From positions 784,501-848,500 of the forward strand of contig NZ_JADQTN010000001.1 of NCBI RefSeq assembly GCF_017812015.1: a stretch of 64,000 nt of DNA, given 5' to 3'. The position numbers and the translations under genes were made by a program. Origin of the DNA: Pontixanthobacter sp. CEM42. GTDB taxonomy: Bacteria; Pseudomonadota; Alphaproteobacteria; Sphingomonadales; Sphingomonadaceae. Under the pieces are notes generated by a model, which had not been told where the DNA came from, did no database searches, and saw only the letters and a program-made list of their open reading frames with translations. Positions 1-9,541 of this stretch are shown one piece after another (position 1 is the stretch's first letter; every line of letters begins with the position of its first letter).

Positions 1-614
1 CGGGAAAACCGCTGATTGATCATGCGCTGGACCGGTTGGAAGCAGGCGGTGTCACGCGCGCAGTGGTCAATGTGCATTATCTCGCGGATGCTCTCGAGGC
101 ACATGTCGGTGAGCGGGGTAACCCCAAAGTTGTGATTTCGGACGAGCGTGATGCTCTGCTCGAAACCGGTGGCGGTATGGTGAAAGCGCAAAGCGAACTT
201 CCCGATCCGTTTTTCTGCTTGAATGCTGACAATATCTGGCTCGACGGTCCACGTGATGCTTTCCACGATTTGTCGAAGCGTTGGGATCCGGATACGATGG
301 ACGCACTTCTGTTGCTTGTTCCGCACGCGCGCGCGGCAAACTTCCGCGGCAAAGGCGATTTCCATATGGATGCGAATGGGCGCGTATCGCGGCGGCGGTC
401 AGGCAGGATCGCACCCTTTATTTATACCGGCATCCAACTCGTTTCGCATCGGCTGCTGCGCGAGGCGCCCGAGGGTAAATTCTCGACCAACATCCTGTGG
501 AACCGCGCGATTGAGGAGGGCAGGTTGTTCGGGACCAGCTTCACCGGGCACTGGTTCGAAGTCGGCACGCCAGAGGCGATAAAACCGACCGAAGAAGCGC
601 TCCGGCGTGGGTGA
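1..614 (+). CDS. murU: MurU-like nucleotidyltransferase, 5' partial
   Basis: The 5' end lies outside the window; the reading frame is open from base 3 (GKPLIDHALDRL...) to TGA at 612-614. About 203 residues are visible. They look like the sugar-1-phosphate nucleotidyltransferase superfamily: the GKP(L/M)IDHAL segment that follows the missing N-terminal nucleotide-binding loop, a metal/nucleotide motif NADNIW, YTGIQLVS, and a C-terminal WFEVGTPEAI ending. In Sphingomonadales and pseudomonads this family includes MurU, which makes UDP-MurNAc from MurNAc-1-phosphate in peptidoglycan recycling, usually beside the kinase AmgK. That partner would lie upstream of the window. The addB GTG start overlaps its end by 8 bases, which suggests co-transcription. 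The family is clear; the exact substrate is inferred. Confidence 0.8.
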   Translation, partial: GKPLIDHALDRLEAGGVTRAVVNVHYLADALEAHVGERGNPKVVISDERDALLETGGGMVKAQSELPDPFFCLNADNIWLDGPRDAFHDLSKRWDPDTMDALLLLVPHARAANFRGKGDFHMDANGRVSRRRSGRIAPFIYTGIQLVSHRLLREAPEGKFSTNILWNRAIEEGRLFGTSFTGHWFEVGTPEAIKPTEEALRRG

Positions 615-3567
615 GCGGGTAGGGCCTAAAGTATATTCCATCGCCGCACATCGCGGCTTTGCCGATGCGCTGGTTGCAGGATTGGTCCCGCGCTATTCCG
701 ATGGTGATTTCGGCCTGGCTAGGCTGACACTGTTGTTGCCGAGCACACGCGCTGTGCGAACTGTGACCGAGGCCTTCATTCGGCACTATGGCGCAGAAGG
801 CGAGCAAGGAATGTTGATGCCGCGCACGGCGGTGGTCGGCGATCTTGATCTGGACGAGGCGCTCGGATCATTGCTCGATCCGCTGGGTGCCACTGACATT
901 CCCGTCGCGATCGATCCAACGCATCGCTGGCTACGGTTGGCACAGCTGCTTTCTGAAGAAATGGGCGAAGATGCGCCCGGTTCAGCCACCAAGTTGCGGC
1001 TTGCCAAGGACATCGCAGTCACCATGGATCGGTTGCTGGTCGAAGACGTCGGTCCCGAAAAGCTGCTGACTGAAAAGATCATCAATCTTGACGAAGATTT
1101 GTCCAAGCACTGGCAGGATAGCTTGCGGCTGTTTGCAAGGGTGCAGGCGCGCTGGCTAGTTGAGCTTGAAGAACTACAGGCGCTCGATGCCGCATCGCGG
1201 CGCAACCGGCTGTTTGACTATGCAGCAAGAAGTTGGAGCGAAAATCCGCCGGAGACACCTATTGTTGCCGTCGGTGTGACGAGCGCTTCCCCGGCGTTGG
1301 CGCGTCTATTGAAGACTGTGTCGCAGCTGCCCCAAGGGGGTGTGATCTTACCGGATTTTGATCTTTCCATGGACGAACCTGTTTGGGAGGAGCTTGGCAC
1401 CGCGGGCGATACTGAAACTGCTGACGATACTCCCTTCCAGCGCGGGGATGCGGTTACGCACCCGCAATATCATCTGAAGTTGTTGCTCAACCGGATGGGG
1501 ATTGCGCGCGGGGAGGTTCAACCTTGGCACCGCAAAGGAATGACGGCGGCATCGCCCGATCGCACGCACGCCATTTCCAGCTTGTTCCTGCCGCCCGAAG
1601 CTAGCAAAGGCTGGGTCGATCTGCCCGCAGACAAGCGCCGCCTCTCGGGCGTGCGGATTATGGAAACCGCCAATCCCGAAGAAGAAGCACAGGCGATTGC
1701 TTTGCTTGTCCGGGAAGCGATTGACGAGCCGGAAAAACGCGTGGCCGTCGTGACGCCAGATCGCGGATTGGTACGCCGAGTCGTGCAGCATTTGCGCCGC
1801 TGGCATATTGAGGCGGACGATTCTGCTGGGCGCCCACTATCGCAAACGCCCGCTGGCCGTTTGTTCTTGTTACTCGCCGAAGTGATGGCCGAGCGGGCCG
1901 CGCCGGTCCCGCTGATGGCTCTGCTCGAACACCCGCTGGTGCACTTCGATCAGGATCGCGGGACATGGCTGACGCAGGCACGTGCATTCGAGTTGAAACT
2001 GCGTGGACCACGCCCGGCGGCAGACTTGGGAGAACTAACGGCTAAGGCCGAAAATGCGCAGGTGTCCGACTGGTGGAGCGAGGTTGAAGCAATCCTCTCT
2101 CCGATGATGGAAGTACGCGAAGGCCAGCGCTTGGCCGCCGCATTGAGCGCACTTGCAAAGGCTGGCGAACAACTCTGTGGCGATGCCTTATGGTCGCGTG
2201 AAGATGGCCGTGCTTTGGCCAGCTTTGTCGAAGAGTTGCGACTCCACGCAACCGACGTTCCAACGCATATAGATAGCGCCGATCTGCATACGGTTCTGCG
2301 CGACGCGATGGAGGCAGTGGCAGTCCGCCCTTCTTATGGCGGGCACCCGCGCGTTGCGATCTATGGTTTGCTCGAATCGCGAATGAGCCGCGCGAATCTG
2401 GTGATCTGTGCCGGGCTGAATGAGGGCAGTTGGCCCGCATCGCCTACCACCGATCCATTGCTCGCACCGCCGGTATTGCGGGCACTGGGAGTGCCAGGTG
2501 CGGATTTCCGTATTGGCTTGGCCGCGCATGATCTTGCTGGAGCATTAGGCGCGCCAGAGGTGGTGCTTAGCAGAGCACAGCGCGATATTTCGGGTCCAAC
2601 CATTCCCTCGCGGTTCCTTTTAAGGGTTCAGGCACTGCTCGGTGCAGATTTGATCGGCAAGCATAGCGAAACAGATGCTGTTGCTCTCGCCCAAGCGCTT
2701 GATCATGCGGAACCCGCGCCGCTGTATCCGATACCGGAACCGATGCCTTCTGCGGAGCAGCGCAAGCAGCGGATCAGCGTAACAGCACTCGATAGGCTGC
2801 GATCCGATCCGTATCAGTTCTACGCCAGTTCGATCTTGCGGCTTGGCGAACTCGATGGGTTGGATGCTGAACCGTCTGCTGCATGGCGCGGGATTGCAGC
2901 GCATGAAATTCTTGAAGAGTGGCACAAGTCTCAGCGACCTATGACCGAAGTGGCTGGCGAAGTGCTTCAGCAAATGAATGCGCATCCGCTGATGCGAGCA
3001 TTGTGGCAACCACGTTTGATGAAGGCGCTCGAATGGGTTGAGGACGCAATTGCGTCGATGGATGGCCGAAAGCCTGCACTGTTCGAAGAATGGGGCGATA
3101 TGGACATCCGCGGCGTCTCCATCTTCGGCAAGGCTGACAGGATTGATGTGCTGGAGGGCGGAGAGCTAGTCATTGTCGATTACAAGACGGGCGGTCCACC
3201 AACCGGGAAGCAGGTCGAGAAAGGCTTTGCTTTGCAGCTCGGTACTATCGGCCTGATGGCAGAGGCAGGGGCCTTCAAAAACCTGACCGGAAGCGCGACC
3301 AAGTTCGAATATTGGTCGCTCGCCAAAAGCGACAAAAGCGATACCGGTTTTGGCTTTGTAGCGACGCCTATTCTGGAAGGCAGCAAACGCAGCGGCATTC
3401 CGCCAGAGGACTTTCTGCCCAAGGCCAAAGAGTATCTTGATGATGCTCTGGACCGTTGGATATTGGGTAATGAGCCGTTCACTGCTCGCCTCAATCCGGA
3501 TGCGAATGTCTATTCGACTTTCGACCAATTGATGCGGCTCGATGAGTGGATGGGGCGCGAGGCATGA
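607..3567 (+). CDS. addB: AddB, double-strand break repair nuclease subunit
   Basis: AddB is a 986-residue subunit of the AddAB helicase-nuclease, which resects double-strand ends for RecA-mediated recombination. The N-terminus (VYSIAAHRGFADALVAGL) is typical of alphaproteobacterial AddB. No intact Walker A motif is visible, as expected for the degenerate helicase fold of this subunit. Near the C-terminus GKADRIDVLEGGELVIVDYK carries the RecB-type PD-(D/E)XK nuclease signature (VDYKTG near residue 857). The chosen GTG start overlaps the previous gene by 8 bases and restores the conserved N-terminus. The end overlaps addA in an ATGA junction (3564-3567), so the two subunits are probably translationally coupled. 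Confidence 0.95.
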   Translation: MGERVGPKVYSIAAHRGFADALVAGLVPRYSDGDFGLARLTLLLPSTRAVRTVTEAFIRHYGAEGEQGMLMPRTAVVGDLDLDEALGSLLDPLGATDIPVAIDPTHRWLRLAQLLSEEMGEDAPGSATKLRLAKDIAVTMDRLLVEDVGPEKLLTEKIINLDEDLSKHWQDSLRLFARVQARWLVELEELQALDAASRRNRLFDYAARSWSENPPETPIVAVGVTSASPALARLLKTVSQLPQGGVILPDFDLSMDEPVWEELGTAGDTETADDTPFQRGDAVTHPQYHLKLLLNRMGIARGEVQPWHRKGMTAASPDRTHAISSLFLPPEASKGWVDLPADKRRLSGVRIMETANPEEEAQAIALLVREAIDEPEKRVAVVTPDRGLVRRVVQHLRRWHIEADDSAGRPLSQTPAGRLFLLLAEVMAERAAPVPLMALLEHPLVHFDQDRGTWLTQARAFELKLRGPRPAADLGELTAKAENAQVSDWWSEVEAILSPMMEVREGQRLAAALSALAKAGEQLCGDALWSREDGRALASFVEELRLHATDVPTHIDSADLHTVLRDAMEAVAVRPSYGGHPRVAIYGLLESRMSRANLVICAGLNEGSWPASPTTDPLLAPPVLRALGVPGADFRIGLAAHDLAGALGAPEVVLSRAQRDISGPTIPSRFLLRVQALLGADLIGKHSETDAVALAQALDHAEPAPLYPIPEPMPSAEQRKQRISVTALDRLRSDPYQFYASSILRLGELDGLDAEPSAAWRGIAAHEILEEWHKSQRPMTEVAGEVLQQMNAHPLMRALWQPRLMKALEWVEDAIASMDGRKPALFEEWGDMDIRGVSIFGKADRIDVLEGGELVIVDYKTGGPPTGKQVEKGFALQLGTIGLMAEAGAFKNLTGSATKFEYWSLAKSDKSDTGFGFVATPILEGSKRSGIPPEDFLPKAKEYLDDALDRWILGNEPFTARLNPDANVYSTFDQLMRLDEWMGREA

Positions 3568-6500
3568 GTGGGAAGGTTTTTCAGCTTAAAGACAACCAGG
3601 CCCTGGCGGTCGATCCGGAAGAAAGTGTCTGGCTGTCGGCTTCGGCCGGTACGGGCAAGACGCAGGTCCTTTCGGCACGCGTATTGCGTTTGCTGCTGCG
3701 CCGCGATGTCGATCCTTCGCAGATATTGTGCCTGACCTTTACCAAGGCTGGCGCGGCGGAAATGGCGACGCGCGTCAGTGAAGTGCTCGCCAATTGGGTG
3801 CGGATGAAGCCTGAGGTGCTCGCGGCTGATTTGCGCGCGATTGGCGCTCCCGTTGACGCTGACACGCAAAGCCGCGCGCGCAGCTTGTTTGCTAGCGTGC
3901 TGGACTGTCCGGGTGGCGGTTTGCGGATCGATACTATCCATGCTTTCGCCCAGTGGTTACTGGCTGCATTTCCTGAAGAGGCAGGACTGTCTCCGGGATC
4001 GCGAGCCATGGAAGATCGCGACCGCGATGTGCTGGCGCACAAGGTGCTCGCGGACATGCTGGTCGATTGGCAAACTTCCAATGAGACGGAACTGCTCGAC
4101 GCTTTGGCGATGCTCAGTATCCGAATGGGCGCAGATGGCGCGCGCAGTTGGCTGATGCGTTGTGCTGAGGCACGCGAAGTATGGTTTGGCGAGTCCGGTT
4201 GGCAGGATGATCTGGCTGGGCGGGTGCGGCAGTTGATTGGCCTGGACCAAGATGCTGGGCCGGATGATGTCGCGGCTCTGTGTGCAGACGGTGAATTTGC
4301 GATATCGGCGTTGCAACAATGCACGGCGGTGAACGCAGAATGGGGCACCAAGACCGGACTGAAATCAGCCGATGCAATTGCCGCTTGGTTGGCGGCCAAA
4401 CCAGCACAGCGCGTCGAACTGTCAGAGGAGATGGCGGCGGCATTGTTCACACAAAAGGGAGATCCGCGCTCCGTCAAATCGCTCGAGAAGATTGATCCAC
4501 TTTATGCCGACGCGGCAGCGGAGGTGATGGCATCACTTTCAGCAGTGCGTGAATTGCAAATGCTACTGACCTTGGCGGAGTGGCTCGCGCCGGCATTGCG
4601 TATCGGACGGCGCTTCGCATTGCGCTGGGATGAAGCCAAGAAGCGCGAAGGGCTGATAGACTTTGATGATCAAATTCGCCGGGCTGCAGCTTTACTATCC
4701 CGCGCAGATATTGCCGACTGGATACGCTACAAATTGGACCGGCAGTTCGATCATATTTTGATCGATGAGGCGCAGGACACCAATGAAGCGCAATGGTCGA
4801 TCATTCGCGCCCTGGCAGAGGATTACTTTGTCGGCAAAGGGCAGCGTGACGGCAAGCTGCGCACGATCTTTGTGGTCGGGGATTACAAGCAGGCGATTTT
4901 CCGTTTCCAAGGGACTAGCCCCGAGAACTTTGAAATCTCGCGCAAGCATTTCGCCAAGATCATGGCGGATGCTGCGGGCAATGCGGAAGGATTGCGAGAT
5001 CGCATCGACGCGCGCCCACTCAGAAGCCTCAACCTAGGTCGGTCCTACCGGACGGCGCAGCCGGTACTCGATTTTGTTGATCAGGCGATTGATCGCATCG
5101 GATTCGAGGAATTTGGCCTCGCCGAGCATCCCGGCGAGCATGTCGGCCAAAAGCGCACCGGTGAGGTCGTGCTCTGGAACCCTGTCAGCGCGCAGCCCGA
5201 CGATGAAGATGACGCGGAAGGCAGTGATACATGGCTGTCTGAGCCCGAGCGGCGGATGGCGGATAAGATCGCTGGCCAAGTAACCGCATGGCTGGATGAT
5301 GGTTATCCGCTGGTGAAGGGCGACAAACCGCGCAACGCTGGGCCGGGCGACATTATGATTCTGGTACGCAAGCGGAAGGAGCTGGCAGGCCTAATTGTCG
5401 CGCGGCTTCACGCTGCGGGAGTGCCCGTTGCCGGCGTTGATCGGCTGCGCTTGGGTGCACCGCTGGCGGTGAAGGACTTGATGGCGGCGTTGCGGTTTGC
5501 CGCGCAACCGCTGGACGATTTGAGTTTGGCGAACTTGCTCGTTTCGCCGCTGATCGGCTGGTCGCAGGACGATCTCCTCGAGCATGGATATCGCGACAAG
5601 GGAATCCATCTTTGGGATCACATCCGCAAATCCGTTGCGCCTTTGGCAGCGGAGACTGCCGACAGATTGCGTGATCTGTTGCGGTTGGCGGATTACGAAC
5701 CTCCACAAGCTTTGCTTCATTGGATGTTGATTGGACCATGGAAGGGTCGGTCAAAGCTCGTGTCCCGCTTGGGGCGTGAGGCAAATGATCCGATTGATGA
5801 GCTGCTTAATGCGGCACTCGCGTTTGCGTCGGCCCATACGCCGAGCCTACAGGGCTTTATCCAATGGTTCGATGCGGGCGAAAGCGAACTGAAGCGCGAG
5901 GCAGGGGCTAGCGAAGGGCTGGTCCGCGTCATGACGGTGCACGGATCGAAAGGCCTACAGGCACCCATCGTCATTTTGGCCGATGCAACCGGCAATCCGG
6001 ACAGTTCGCCAGTGCGCAGCGTTGCGTTGCCGGAGAATGTGATCGGACAAGATGCCGCACGTTCAGTTCCTATTCCGTCATTGCGCAAAGACGAAAAGGT
6101 CGGGCCGGTTCTGGAAGCCGAGGAGACAATTGCGCGGGAAGAACGGCAGGAGCATTGGCGCTTACTATACGTGGCTATGACCCGCGCTGAAGAGGCGTTG
6201 TTTATCGGCGGTGCGCTCGGTAAGCGCGAAGAGGTTCCGGCGGATGATAGCTGGTATGCACAGCTTGCACCTCTGTTTCCCGATGACATGCAGGATGATG
6301 CCAATTTTGGTGCAAGGCGCGTCGTCGGACAGCGTCCACCTTCTGTGGGGCTCACATCTACTGAAACGCCAGTGTTCCATGCGCCAGAAATCCCAAAGTG
6401 GGCGGCCACTCCAATCGGGCCCGAACCGCGCCCGCCGCGCCCTCTCGCCCCGTCATCGGCGGGCGAAGAACAAGCAGCCGACCCACCACTCTCGGGTGAT

Positions 6501-7037
6501 AGCCTGCGCGTTGCCGCGCGCCGCGGTGTGTTGATCCATAGTCTGCTCGAACGTCTGCCGGATGTTCCCTCATCAGAACGGTTTGAGCGTGCACAAAACT
6601 GGCTTACCAAGCACGCGAGTGATCTGGACGAGACCGCACGTGAAGAGATTTTGACGGCTGCATTGAAAGTGCTCGAAGAACCCGGTTTCGAAGCAATCTT
6701 CGCGCCCGATACATTGGCGGAAGTGCCGCTTGCTGCGACTGTCGATGGTCAGGTTATTGCGGGTATTGCTGACCGTTTGTTGGTTACCGGCGACACAGTC
6801 ACAGTTGTCGATTTCAAAACTGCACGGCGGCCACCGGATAGTTTGGCATCAGTCCCCACAGCTTCAATCCGGCAGATGTCTGCTTACGCAGCAGCGCTTG
6901 CAGCCATATATCCGGCCCGCACGATCAAGGCGGCGCTGCTTTACACGCAAACGCCGAAGCTGATCGAGATTCCAGCTGAGGTCCTCGCAGCCAACAAATC
7001 CACTTTGTCCACAAAGCAGGAAAGCTTTCCCGCCTAA
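3564..7037 (+). CDS. addA: AddA, double-strand break repair helicase-nuclease subunit
   Basis: AddA is the UvrD-family helicase and second nuclease of the AddAB complex, 1157 residues from the ATG at 3564. That start was preferred over the in-frame GTG at 3546 because it forms an ATGA overlap with the addB stop. Walker A (SASAGTGKTQ) lies near residues 26-35 and DEAQDT (motif II) at 401-406. VMTVHGSKGLQAPIV and LLYVAMTRAEEALFI are late SF1 helicase motifs. A RecB-like nuclease motif, AGIADRLLVTGDTVTVVDFK, sits near residues 1067-1085. The length fits the family. AddB, AddA and TrxA follow one another, an order I recall from Sphingomonadales. Confidence 0.96.
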   Translation: MSGKVFQLKDNQALAVDPEESVWLSASAGTGKTQVLSARVLRLLLRRDVDPSQILCLTFTKAGAAEMATRVSEVLANWVRMKPEVLAADLRAIGAPVDADTQSRARSLFASVLDCPGGGLRIDTIHAFAQWLLAAFPEEAGLSPGSRAMEDRDRDVLAHKVLADMLVDWQTSNETELLDALAMLSIRMGADGARSWLMRCAEAREVWFGESGWQDDLAGRVRQLIGLDQDAGPDDVAALCADGEFAISALQQCTAVNAEWGTKTGLKSADAIAAWLAAKPAQRVELSEEMAAALFTQKGDPRSVKSLEKIDPLYADAAAEVMASLSAVRELQMLLTLAEWLAPALRIGRRFALRWDEAKKREGLIDFDDQIRRAAALLSRADIADWIRYKLDRQFDHILIDEAQDTNEAQWSIIRALAEDYFVGKGQRDGKLRTIFVVGDYKQAIFRFQGTSPENFEISRKHFAKIMADAAGNAEGLRDRIDARPLRSLNLGRSYRTAQPVLDFVDQAIDRIGFEEFGLAEHPGEHVGQKRTGEVVLWNPVSAQPDDEDDAEGSDTWLSEPERRMADKIAGQVTAWLDDGYPLVKGDKPRNAGPGDIMILVRKRKELAGLIVARLHAAGVPVAGVDRLRLGAPLAVKDLMAALRFAAQPLDDLSLANLLVSPLIGWSQDDLLEHGYRDKGIHLWDHIRKSVAPLAAETADRLRDLLRLADYEPPQALLHWMLIGPWKGRSKLVSRLGREANDPIDELLNAALAFASAHTPSLQGFIQWFDAGESELKREAGASEGLVRVMTVHGSKGLQAPIVILADATGNPDSSPVRSVALPENVIGQDAARSVPIPSLRKDEKVGPVLEAEETIAREERQEHWRLLYVAMTRAEEALFIGGALGKREEVPADDSWYAQLAPLFPDDMQDDANFGARRVVGQRPPSVGLTSTETPVFHAPEIPKWAATPIGPEPRPPRPLAPSSAGEEQAADPPLSGDSLRVAARRGVLIHSLLERLPDVPSSERFERAQNWLTKHASDLDETAREEILTAALKVLEEPGFEAIFAPDTLAEVPLAATVDGQVIAGIADRLLVTGDTVTVVDFKTARRPPDSLASVPTASIRQMSAYAAALAAIYPARTIKAALLYTQTPKLIEIPAEVLAANKSTLSTKQESFPA

Positions 7038-7093
7038 GGCGTTGAGTGACCGGATATTGACCCTAAATAGAGGGCAACAACAGGAGATAATTC

Positions 7094-7414
7094 ATGGCGA
7101 CCATCAACGTCACCGACGACAGTTTCAAAGCCGACGTGCTCGAATCCGATAAGCCAGTTCTGGTGGATTTCTGGGCGGATTGGTGCGGCCCGTGCAAAAT
7201 GATCGGCCCCTCGCTGGAGGAAATCAGTGACGAGCTGAGCGATCAGATCACCATCGCCAAAATGGATATTGTCGAAAACACCGGCATTCCTACCGAGATG
7301 GGTGTTCAGTCAATCCCGCTGATGGTGCTGTTCAAAGACGGCAAGCCCGTTTCGCAAAAACTGGGCGCGGCACCCAAGAATGCACTTAAAGGGTGGATCG
7401 AAGGCGAGCTTTAA
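7094..7414 (+). CDS. trxA: Thioredoxin
   Basis: TrxA is a 106-residue cytosolic thiol-disulfide reductant. The active site WCGPC places the redox cysteines at 31 and 34, preceded by VLVDFWAD. The cis-proline loop SIPLM and the C-terminal GAAPKNAL segment are also present. A good ribosome binding site (AGGAG at 7082-7086) sits 7 bases before the ATG. A candidate promoter, TTGAGT (7042-7047), 16 bases, TAAATA (7064-7069), lies in the spacer after addA, so the gene can probably be transcribed alone as well as from addBA. Only 7 bases separate its stop from the convergent gene, and no terminator hairpin is visible there. Confidence 0.98.
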   Translation: MATINVTDDSFKADVLESDKPVLVDFWADWCGPCKMIGPSLEEISDELSDQITIAKMDIVENTGIPTEMGVQSIPLMVLFKDGKPVSQKLGAAPKNALKGWIEGEL

Positions 7415-7421
7415 GCCTGCG

Positions 7422-8225
7422 CTACTGATCCAACTTAACAATTCGTGCGGCCAGTTCCTCCCACAGGGCGGGGCTGGCCGCTCCTATTAGGCCTGGGCGA
7501 TCCCACTCATCGACGCGGTAATCCGAACCGTCATTACGGGCGACTTTGCCGCCGGTTTCATTGAGCCACAGCGCACCCGCTGCATGATCCCACGGCAGTG
7601 TTCTCTGGAAAATTGTGACATCATTGGTTCCTAGCGCGAGGCGCGGGTACTGCTCGGCAGCACAGCGAGGAATGTCGACTAACGTGTAGTGCGGGGCAAT
7701 ATGCTCCTGCATCTGCTCGCGCAGACCGTCTTGCATGAACAAAGTCGAGATACCTGCGACCGGCGGAATGTGGCCGGTTGTTTTCGAAATAATGCGCTCA
7801 CCGTTTACAAATGCACCTTCGCCGCGATGTGCGGTGCAGTAGCGCTGCGTCAGCGGATCGTAGATCCATCCCGCCTGCGTTATTCCGCCTTCGGCCAAAG
7901 CAATCAGGATGCCGAAAGGCGGATTGCCACTGGCGAAGTTTCCAGTTCCGTCGATAGGGTCGATGATCCAGCATTGCTGTGACAAACCGTCCAGAACCGA
8001 CGGATCGGTTTCGCTTGCCTCTTCACCAACAATAGCGAGGCCGGGGATCAGTTTCTCCAATCCTTCGGCCAGCATCACTTCGGATTCTTTGTCAGCAATA
8101 GTGACAAGCTCGTTCTTGCCCTTGTCGGCAATTTCGCTGGATTCCAGATTGCGAAAGCGCGGTAAGATCGCCGTTTCGCTGACTTGTTGGAGCAGGGCGA
8201 GCATTGCATCGTTGAGTGACTTCAT
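7422..8225 (-). CDS. Inositol monophosphatase-family phosphatase
   Basis: This is a 267-residue Mg-dependent phosphatase of the IMPase/HisN/CysQ superfamily. Motifs seen are VGEEAS (metal ligand E68), WIIDPIDGTGNF (about 87-97; D89, D92) and the C-terminal WDHAAGALWLNETGG. The ATG at 8225 overlaps the argJ stop in an ATGA junction; a longer frame to 8279 would run into argJ. Because it is coupled to an arginine-biosynthesis gene, the substrate could be histidinol phosphate (HisN-like), inositol phosphate or PAP. The sequence alone does not decide. suhB at 49384-50205 is a second, distinct family member in this window. Confidence 0.85.
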   Translation of the reverse strand: MKSLNDAMLALLQQVSETAILPRFRNLESSEIADKGKNELVTIADKESEVMLAEGLEKLIPGLAIVGEEASETDPSVLDGLSQQCWIIDPIDGTGNFASGNPPFGILIALAEGGITQAGWIYDPLTQRYCTAHRGEGAFVNGERIISKTTGHIPPVAGISTLFMQDGLREQMQEHIAPHYTLVDIPRCAAEQYPRLALGTNDVTIFQRTLPWDHAAGALWLNETGGKVARNDGSDYRVDEWDRPGLIGAASPALWEELAARIVKLDQ

Positions 8226-9448
8226 GAGCGATAATCCGCGTTGATCGAAATATATCCGTGAGTAAGGTCGCAGGTCCAAACCGTCGAGCGGCCCGATCCG
8301 ATACCGAGATCAACTTCGACCGTAATGTCCTGGCCTTTCAAATGTTCGGCAACTGGCGCCTCGTCATAGTCGGCAACCGGCTGCCCATCGCGCGCGGCCC
8401 AATGTCCACCGAACCCGATCGATAGTTTGTCGCGATCGGCAGGCTCACCCGCTTTGCCAACGGCCATCACCACGCGGCCCCAATTGGCATCCTCACCAGC
8501 GATTGCGGTCTTGACCAGCGGCGAGTTCGCAATGGCGAGGCCAACTTTGTGAGCGCTTGCATCGCTTGCAGCTCCGGTCACTGCGATTTCGATAAACTTC
8601 TGCGCACCTTCGCCATCGCGGACTACAAGTTGTGCAAGCTGGCGACACATATCGCTGATGGCGGCGGCAAAGGCATCTGCGCCTGCATCATTGAAAGATG
8701 TGAGTGGAACATTGCCTGCTTTGCCCGTTGCAAAAGCCAAAACGGTATCACTGGTCGATGTGTCACTGTCGACTGTTATGCAGGAAAATGTCTTGGTGTT
8801 CGCAGATTGTAGAACTTCTTGCAGGAAAGCTGGATCAACTGCCGCATCGGTGAAGATATATCCGAGCATTGTGGCCATATCTGGCGCAATCATGCCGCTA
8901 CCCTTTATTACCGCGCTGATTTCGACACGAGTCTCGCCGATCATGGCAGACGCGGTAGCACCCTTTGCGAAGGTATCGGTGGTCGCAATGGTATTCGCGA
9001 CATCTTCCCAGTTGCATTCCGTTGCGGTCAAGGCGCTTGCAACACCGTCACGTGCTTTGTCCTTCGGCAAGGGTACACCGATAACGCCAGTGGATGATAC
9101 AAAGACCTGACTAGGCTCGCAGCTTAGGCCTTCGCTGACCTGTGCCATGATCTGTTCAACCGCTTCGCGACCGCGATAGCCGGTGAATGCGTTGGAATTG
9201 CCAGCGTTGACAATCAGCGCCCGCGCCGAGCCTGCTTTCACCTGCTCACGGCCCATTTCTACTTCGGTCGAGGAGCAGGCGCTTTGGGTGAATACTCCCG
9301 CCACTGCGGTGCCTTCACACAGTTCGATCAAGGTTAGGTCGCAGCGATCCCATTCTTTGTACTGCGCACGTGCCACGCGCAGCTTCACGCCATCGATGGA
9401 CGGCATTTCCGGGAAAGGTGTAGCAAGCGGAGAGCGTTCGATATCCAT
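8222..9448 (-). CDS. argJ: ArgJ, glutamate N-acetyltransferase / amino-acid acetyltransferase
   Basis: ArgJ recycles the acetyl group from N-acetylornithine to glutamate in arginine synthesis. In bifunctional members it also uses acetyl-CoA. The 408-residue protein has NAGNSNAFTG (81-90), the oxyanion-hole segment SSTGVIG (about 118-124), KGSGMIAPDMATMLG with the autocleavage/nucleophile Thr193, and a normal C-terminus ending in DLTHGYISINADYRS. The precursor self-cleaves before Thr193 into alpha and beta chains, as known for the family. It starts at the ATG complement 9446-9448. Its stop overlaps the downstream phosphatase by ATGA. The gene is divergent from the TonB_C gene, with a 93-base shared spacer. 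Confidence 0.95.
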   Translation of the reverse strand: MDIERSPLATPFPEMPSIDGVKLRVARAQYKEWDRCDLTLIELCEGTAVAGVFTQSACSSTEVEMGREQVKAGSARALIVNAGNSNAFTGYRGREAVEQIMAQVSEGLSCEPSQVFVSSTGVIGVPLPKDKARDGVASALTATECNWEDVANTIATTDTFAKGATASAMIGETRVEISAVIKGSGMIAPDMATMLGYIFTDAAVDPAFLQEVLQSANTKTFSCITVDSDTSTSDTVLAFATGKAGNVPLTSFNDAGADAFAAAISDMCRQLAQLVVRDGEGAQKFIEIAVTGAASDASAHKVGLAIANSPLVKTAIAGEDANWGRVVMAVGKAGEPADRDKLSIGFGGHWAARDGQPVADYDEAPVAEHLKGQDITVEVDLGIGSGRSTVWTCDLTHGYISINADYRS

Positions 9449-9487
9449 GGTTTCCGCCCTTATGGCGCAACGCTTTACCCTGCAAGC

Positions 9488-9515
9488 TTGAGAGCCGAGT
9501 GATTAGGCGTATAGT
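9488..9515 (+). promoter_or_regulatory. Candidate sigma-70-type promoter for the TonB_C gene
   Basis: TTGAGA (9488-9493), a 16-base spacer, then TATAGT (9510-9515), each box 5 of 6 to the housekeeping consensus. It lies 27 bases before the ATG at 9542 in the spacer divergent from argJ. A GGAGA ribosome binding site follows. Confidence 0.5.
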
Positions 9516-9541
9516 TCCCAAAGCCTATCGGAGATAAACCA

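Noticed and set aside
3581-4477. 298-residue minus-strand open frame, with a similar one at 5717-6610
   Set aside because: Both are antisense to addA and Ser/Arg-rich without domains, so they are shadows.
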